Shown: in pieces, positions 7,612-11,195 of the stretch | Layout: every line of letters starts with the position of its first letter | How positions within the stretch are numbered: position 1 is the first letter of the stretch | Assembly (NCBI GenBank): GCA_001839685.1 | Contig: MLAK01001303.1 | Span: 6,861-18,055, forward strand | DNA length: 11,195 nt | Origin: Tritrichomonas foetus | Taxonomy: Eukaryota > Parabasalia > Tritrichomonadida > Tritrichomonadidae | Direction: 5' to 3' | Made by a program: the position numbers and the translations under genes | The notes under the pieces: generated by a model | Database searches by the model: none | What the model was told of the DNA's origin: nothing | What the model saw: only the letters and a program-made list of their open reading frames with translations

Positions 7612-8223
7612 ATGTTAGGATTATTTGGATCGCCATTTGGAGATTGGTACAATCCATTCCACATTTCGTCGCATGAAGCAAGATTAATAAATTTGATGAA
7701 CACGTTATTTAACGACGAAGAAGAATTCGGATTTTCAAGACCATCATCATATTCACAAAATAAGCAAAATAAATCAGATAATAAATTAAATAATAATCAA
7801 GAACAAAAGGAAAAAGAAAAGGAAACAGAAACAAGTCGATCATTCTCATCATTTAAACAATCATTTATGAAAGGTCCACATATGATTGAAGAAGTTCGTG
7901 AACGATCATGTGATAGTTCCACCGGCATCACACGAGAAATCACGAAAAGACGTCTTGGTAACAAATGGGTTGAAATCGAAGAAGAAACAGGAAAAGATGG
8001 AAACACTAAAACCAAAGAAACATGGCATAATGTTTCGGAAGATCAAACAGAAGAATTTAAGAAACTTTGGGAAGAACATCGTGGCAATTTTGGCTTTGAT
8101 CATATTCTTAAAAATTCGAATGATATTAAATCAATTGAACATCAAGACAAAGATCAAGCTAAAGATCAAGACAAAGCTAAAGCTAAATCTAAAGATGAAT
8201 CTGAAGACAAAAACAAGAAGTAA
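7612..8223 (+). CDS. MLF-family-like protein, copy B of an inverted pair (203 residues)
   Basis: The translation is identical to copy A at all 203 residues, and the DNA appears identical too, so the pair arose recently or is kept uniform by gene conversion. Domain reading is as for copy A: short N-terminal GSPFGDWYNPF segment, charged linker, core at about 77-156 resembling the Mlf1-interacting domain, Lys/Asp-rich tail. The frame can be extended 30 bp upstream to an ATG at 7582 (MLFDIIFFIH...), but that extension is absent from copy A and crosses the initiator, so 7612 is chosen. It is transcribed away from copy A and converges on the membrane protein gene ending at 8995. TAAA overlaps the stop. 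Nothing in the sequence suggests either copy is broken. Confidence 0.75.
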   Translation: MLGLFGSPFGDWYNPFHISSHEARLINLMNTLFNDEEEFGFSRPSSYSQNKQNKSDNKLNNNQEQKEKEKETETSRSFSSFKQSFMKGPHMIEEVRERSCDSSTGITREITKRRLGNKWVEIEEETGKDGNTKTKETWHNVSEDQTEEFKKLWEEHRGNFGFDHILKNSNDIKSIEHQDKDQAKDQDKAKAKSKDESEDKNKK

Positions 8224-8224
8224 A
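8221..8224 (+). promoter_or_regulatory. UAAA poly(A) signal overlapping the stop of copy B
   Basis: The TAA stop followed by A makes TAAA, the signal reported for trichomonad mRNA 3' processing, often embedded in the stop codon. The mirror-image site for copy A is at 6737-6740, and the membrane protein gene has the same arrangement at 8994-8997. Confidence 0.45.
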
Positions 8225-8231
8225 GAAAACA

Positions 8232-8297
8232 AATGAAACAGATGAAACAAATGAAACAAATGAAAAAGTAAAACAGATAAAACAGATAAAACAAAAC
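8232..8297 (+). repeat. 9-bp repeats just after the MLF-like stop
   Basis: Four near-copies of AATGAAACA at 8232-8267, then AAACAGATA-type 9-bp units at 8271-8297. Both sets share one reading frame, which is open to a TAA at 8304 and would encode Asn/Asp-Glu-Thr then Lys-Gln-Ile repeats. The left arm has the inverted equivalent at about 6663-6730, where one extra T breaks that frame. Confidence 0.8.
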
Positions 8298-8298
8298 A

Positions 8299-8458
8299 TT
8301 CATTAATTAATGTTTTTTAATATAGATCAATGATAGAACGACATTAATAAACATTAATCAACATTAAAATTATCAAATTTTTCTTTTGATATTTTCTTTT
8401 ATATTTCATTTATTCATCTAAAAAGAGCATTATTCATCTATCGTAATTTAATCATTCA
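8299..8458. repeat. Inverted copy of the ~156-bp unit, right flank
   Basis: The reverse complement of this segment matches the left-flank units. It agrees better with the distal left unit (6342-6497) than with the proximal one (6498-6655): it shares AATAATGC, the TTTGATAATTTTAATGTTG stretch and GTCGTTC with the distal unit. Confidence 0.85.
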
Positions 8459-8560
8459 TTAATTGATGTTTTTTAATATAGATCAATGATAGAGCGACAT
8501 TAATCAACATTAAAATTCTCAAATTTTTCATTTTATATTTTCGATATTTCTTTTGAATAG
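8459..8560. repeat. Degenerate partial repeat unit, right flank
   Basis: Begins AATTGATGTTTTTTAATATAG and carries ATCAATGATAGAGCGACATT, related to the ~156-bp unit, but lacks one internal TTATTAATG segment and diverges after about 8530. It marks the outer limit of recognisable repeat on the right. Confidence 0.7.
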
Positions 8561-8994
8561 ATGTTCCAATTTTTACACACTAAAACACTTTTTGCTCTAT
8601 TTAGATCGTTTCTTCAGCAGAAAATATAATTGAAATTTAATAAATGGAAGATAATGAGTCTCTTCGACAATTCTATGACCTCCTCATGATTTTATCTGAT
8701 CAATCTTGAAACGATCTTTCATCTCTATTTGTTGGATATTATCACAATTAAGACTATTCATCAATTAAAGAATAATTTATAAATGAAAAATAAGATAGAT
8801 AGATTTTTATTAGATAGAAAAAAAGTCGAAAAAAACGCAAAAATAAAGTTGAATTATCATCATTTTCCCCACTTAATGAAAAGGTGTCAATTGGATTTGA
8901 ATTTTCTCGGGGGAAAAAATTCATCAGAAAGGCAAAGAAAGAAATAGAAAGGGGAAAAACAATTTTGTTTGATCAAACTCCGGAAAAAAAATGT
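8561..8994. other. Intergenic region between copy B flank and the membrane protein gene
   Basis: 434 bp without a convincing gene. A 21-codon frame at 8644-8709 (MEDNESLRQFYDLLMILSDQ plus Ser) has protein-like codon use but is directly preceded by an in-frame TAA and has no extension; it may be chance or a gene remnant. A short GATAGATAGA run occurs near 8793-8805. Purine-rich sequence at 8910-8960 lies downstream of the minus-strand stop at 8995. Confidence 0.4.
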
Positions 8995-10089
8995 TTACAA
9001 CATGCTTCCTGATGACGTATTTGAGCCTGATCCACAAATTGAAAGGAAAATCGCCGGTCTTACGATTTCTGCTGTCCAGCCGGCAATTCCAAGCGTTATT
9101 GGACCAAAGCAATGAAGAACGACTGCAGACATGAACACACTCACCATTTGGACAGGCTGTATAGCCCTCAACACAATTTTCAAAGAGAAAGAAAAAGAAT
9201 CAGAAAAACTCAAGCTATGGTTTGGAGATCTGTTTGAAGTTGTTGAACTATATCCTATTTGTGGTCTCTCAGCACTCTCGAACACAAAACATGGAAGGAA
9301 ATATGTCAGAAATTTAATAACAAGAACAAGCATCAACAAAACCGTTGAGCGAGAGGATCTCTGGAGAATTCCAGTGGACGTTTCATAGACGAAAAAGCTG
9401 GAGACACAGAGCACCAGAAATGTCGGGACAAAATTTTTGGATAATAAAAAAATAAAACGAGATGAAAATTTTTCACCTGAGATTAACGAAAATGAAATCG
9501 ATGTTTTCAAAAGGCATGAGAACGCATCAAATGGTATATAAAGAAACCACAACTGATGCCGAATCGTAAAAAAAGTGACAAAAGCGCCGAAAAAATATAT
9601 CGGTATCAAAATATTAATATTTTTGAGAACACAACGAAATGAGGTGATAAAAGCGTGGTAAACGTTTAAGTTACTTTTTCTGTTGAATCTGTTTAATTGC
9701 CACTGTGAGAAATCGTCTTCGAAAAAATAATTATTATTCGAATTATTATTTTGTGAATTACTATTGATACTATTATTGTTATTATAGTTTGAGGTATTTG
9801 GATAGTCGAATGAAAAATCATTTGAAAAATCACGTGACAAGCTATTTGTAAAATTATATTGGGAAAAATTGTGTTGGCGGGAATTATTTTGTGAGATATT
9901 TGACTGACCGAAATTAATTTGTGAGAAACTATGGGAGCTGGTTGAGTTAATGTCAGATAATGAAGAAGGACCTACTGGCATTGTCGATAGAGGGATCGGG
10001 CTGTATTGTGGAAGGTTGTGGGAAAGTTGTTCGAATCCATCGCTTGAGCCTGTGTCGGATTCAAGCGAAACCTTTCGCAAGATCGACAT
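8995..10089 (-). CDS. Multi-pass membrane protein with disordered N/S/Q-rich N-terminus, function unknown
   Basis: A 364-residue protein I cannot assign to a family. Residues 1-130 are polar and low-complexity: Ser/Thr/Pro-rich at first, then degenerate SQ-x-NF-like repeats at about 53-80 and Asn/Ser runs at 100-120. Hydrophobic stretches at about 158-176, 180-203, 212-235, 249-271 and 314-338 predict four to six membrane spans. A Ser-rich loop (280-302) precedes the last one. There is no signal peptide, so the long tail is probably cytosolic. Phe/Ser-rich spans and a FVFESAERP segment after the fourth span do not match a transporter signature I know. The stop TAA is followed by A (UAAA signal, 8994-8997). 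The ATG at 10089 starts the frame; no strong initiator is visible upstream. It is convergent with MLF-like copy B. Confidence 0.8.
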   Translation of the reverse strand: MSILRKVSLESDTGSSDGFEQLSHNLPQYSPIPLSTMPVGPSSLSDINSTSSHSFSQINFGQSNISQNNSRQHNFSQYNFTNSLSRDFSNDFSFDYPNTSNYNNNNSINSNSQNNNSNNNYFFEDDFSQWQLNRFNRKSNLNVYHAFITSFRCVLKNINILIPIYFFGAFVTFFTIRHQLWFLYIPFDAFSCLLKTSISFSLISGEKFSSRFIFLLSKNFVPTFLVLCVSSFFVYETSTGILQRSSRSTVLLMLVLVIKFLTYFLPCFVFESAERPQIGYSSTTSNRSPNHSLSFSDSFSFSLKIVLRAIQPVQMVSVFMSAVVLHCFGPITLGIAGWTAEIVRPAIFLSICGSGSNTSSGSML

Positions 10090-11131
10090 TGGCTTTGGAT
10101 CAACTTTTTGGAATAATTTTATTTGAAATTAATACAAGATTGAGATGAATGTCGGTGTTCTCAATTTTGAATGATTATAACTCAAAAATCACACGTCGTT
10201 GCAATTTTTGACCAGATATTTTCAGAAAACTTTGTAATCAGATTTTCTAAGCAACCATTTCAAATAATTAAATAGGCCATTTGTAAACATTTCAAAAAAA
10301 TGATCACCTATTCAATCAAAAAGTTATGATCGAAATAAAATTGCCCAAATTTCTTAACCCTTTCATTGCTCTGAAGGTTCAATGTTATTTTCATGAACTG
10401 TGCAATACTAATAGAATTTTAGCCCTTTCAACGACTCATGAAAATCACGTTGTAATTACATATCACTGCTTTTTTTGGAAAAATGTAAACATCAAGTCCT
10501 GCCAGGAAAAGATTTCTGATTATTGGTTGTAAAATATCATTTCTGCTTAGTTTATTCAGATATTAAATTATCGATCATTTCCGTAAATGTTCTGGTCATC
10601 CAAGTCATTATTTTCAGATTCTAAAATGTATTATTCACAATAATACTTTAATACATCTCTGTTACGACCAAAATTTAGCACGCTGACAGCCAATCTTATA
10701 TTTTTTTTCGTTATAAGCAAGCTTCTTTATACTTCATGCATTATATCCTTACTAAAAACTGTAAATAAGAAGAAATACAACCATTTCGTATTTTCTATAT
10801 TTCATTGTTGTCGCCAATCATATCGAACCAAATAAACTCAGAATTACCACATCATTTTATGACGTTTTTGGTGATGAAATTGATTTCACAGATTTATCAA
10901 TTTCAACATGTGATATCGGTTATATGTGAAACAAACAAGAATATTAATCATTTATATTTATAGCTTGTTAAATTTAAAGTCATTAATTCCAGAATCAAAA
11001 ATTTTGATTCATCGAAACTTTTGAGTCAAGGCAATATGCATGCATAAAAGCAGGCCATTAACAAAATAAAAGCTTTTTAAATGAAAATATTTAATGTTTT
11101 CCAACAAAACTTAGTCTAATCCTCCTATATG
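10090..11131. other. Long apparently non-coding right end
   Basis: About 1 kb containing the upstream region of the membrane protein gene. The longest frame, 68 codons at 10326-10532, has no recognisable features and is treated as chance. Short perfect inverted repeats occur at 10628-10646 (GTATTATT, 3-nt loop), 10875-10905 (TGAAATTGAT, 11-nt loop) and 10992-11010 (GAATCAAAA around one base). No tRNA or other RNA gene was recognised. Confidence 0.5.
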
Positions 11132-11186
11132 AAAGGTTTACAAAATGGTCCCCCAAAGATTTTGTGGGACCATCCCATAAACCTTT
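11132..11186. repeat. Imperfect 21-bp inverted repeat at the window edge
   Basis: Left arm 11132-11152 reads AAAGGTTTA, four variable bases, then ATGGTCCC; right arm 11166-11186 is its reverse complement except at about three or four central positions. The loop is 13 nt and can itself pair partly (CCAAA with TTTGTGG). It is much richer in G and C than the surrounding kilobase. It could be the end of a transposable or interspersed repeat truncated by the window, or a structured RNA or 3'-end hairpin. Confidence 0.7.
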
Positions 11187-11195
11187 GTCCTACCA

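Larger units (their letters stand above)
7594..8304 (+). repeat. Right inner arm of the inverted duplication
   Basis: Reverse complement of 6656-7367, apparently identical over the inner 674 bp (7594-8267), with a one-base length difference in the homopolymer at 8263-8267. It contains copy B, its initiator and its 3' short repeats. Confidence 0.95.

Noticed and set aside
6725..8236. Other open frames overlapping the MLF-like genes on both strands (116, 72 and 65 codons)
   Set aside because: They are paired mirror-image shadows of the duplicated genes, lysine/isoleucine- or phenylalanine-rich as expected from reading the wrong frame.
6342..8560. Transposable element with terminal inverted repeats
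   Set aside because: The inverted arms contain complete host-like genes, there is no transposase or integrase, and no target-site duplication could be seen at the edges.
10030..10040. GTTCGAATCC resembling a tRNA B box
   Set aside because: It lies inside the membrane protein coding sequence, with no matching A box or acceptor stem nearby.
10326..10532. 68-codon plus-strand open frame
   Set aside because: No initiator, no recognisable domain or composition bias, and frames of this length occur by chance; not supported as a gene.

Overview
The window looks like nuclear DNA of a parabasalid protist, most likely Tritrichomonas or a close relative. This is an inference from four things: the very AT-rich sequence; compact intronless genes rich in Asn codons; trichomonad-type initiator motifs (TCA+1-Py-T-A/T) 15-25 nt before several start codons; and TAAA overlapping stop codons, which matches the trichomonad UAAA polyadenylation signal. 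No bacterial features (Shine-Dalgarno sites, operons), tRNA, rRNA or CRISPR were seen.

Layout from left to right. (1) 142-2838, minus: a long, disordered, Asn/Ser/Glu/Lys-rich protein of unknown function with a 15-bp tandem repeat. (2) 3391-4764, minus: a CK1-group protein kinase, closest to the tau-tubulin-kinase-like branch, with a ~105-residue Asn-rich insert between catalytic loop and DFG and a C-terminal CaaX-like box, CIIS. (3) 5140-6009, minus: a metacaspase-type cysteine peptidase with an intact His/Cys dyad; whether it begins with a membrane segment depends on which of two starts is used. (4) 6342-8560: a large inverted duplication. Two identical 203-residue genes, tentatively of the myeloid leukemia factor (MLF) family, lie head to head around a 226-bp unique spacer. 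The identity ends one base upstream of each initiator motif. The outer flanks hold ~156-bp repeat units, two on the left, one and a degenerate partial on the right. (5) 8995-10089, minus: a multi-pass membrane protein of unknown function with a disordered N/S/Q-rich N-terminus. (6) 10090-11195: apparently non-coding, ending in a GC-richer 21-bp inverted repeat that may be the edge of a repeat element cut by the window.

The genes do not form an obvious pathway. Each appears to be an independent transcription unit. The most interesting structures are the inverted gene pair, whose copies share protein and core initiator but not upstream promoter; the kinase with a possible lipid anchor and a repeat-encoded insert; and the ambiguous start of the metacaspase.
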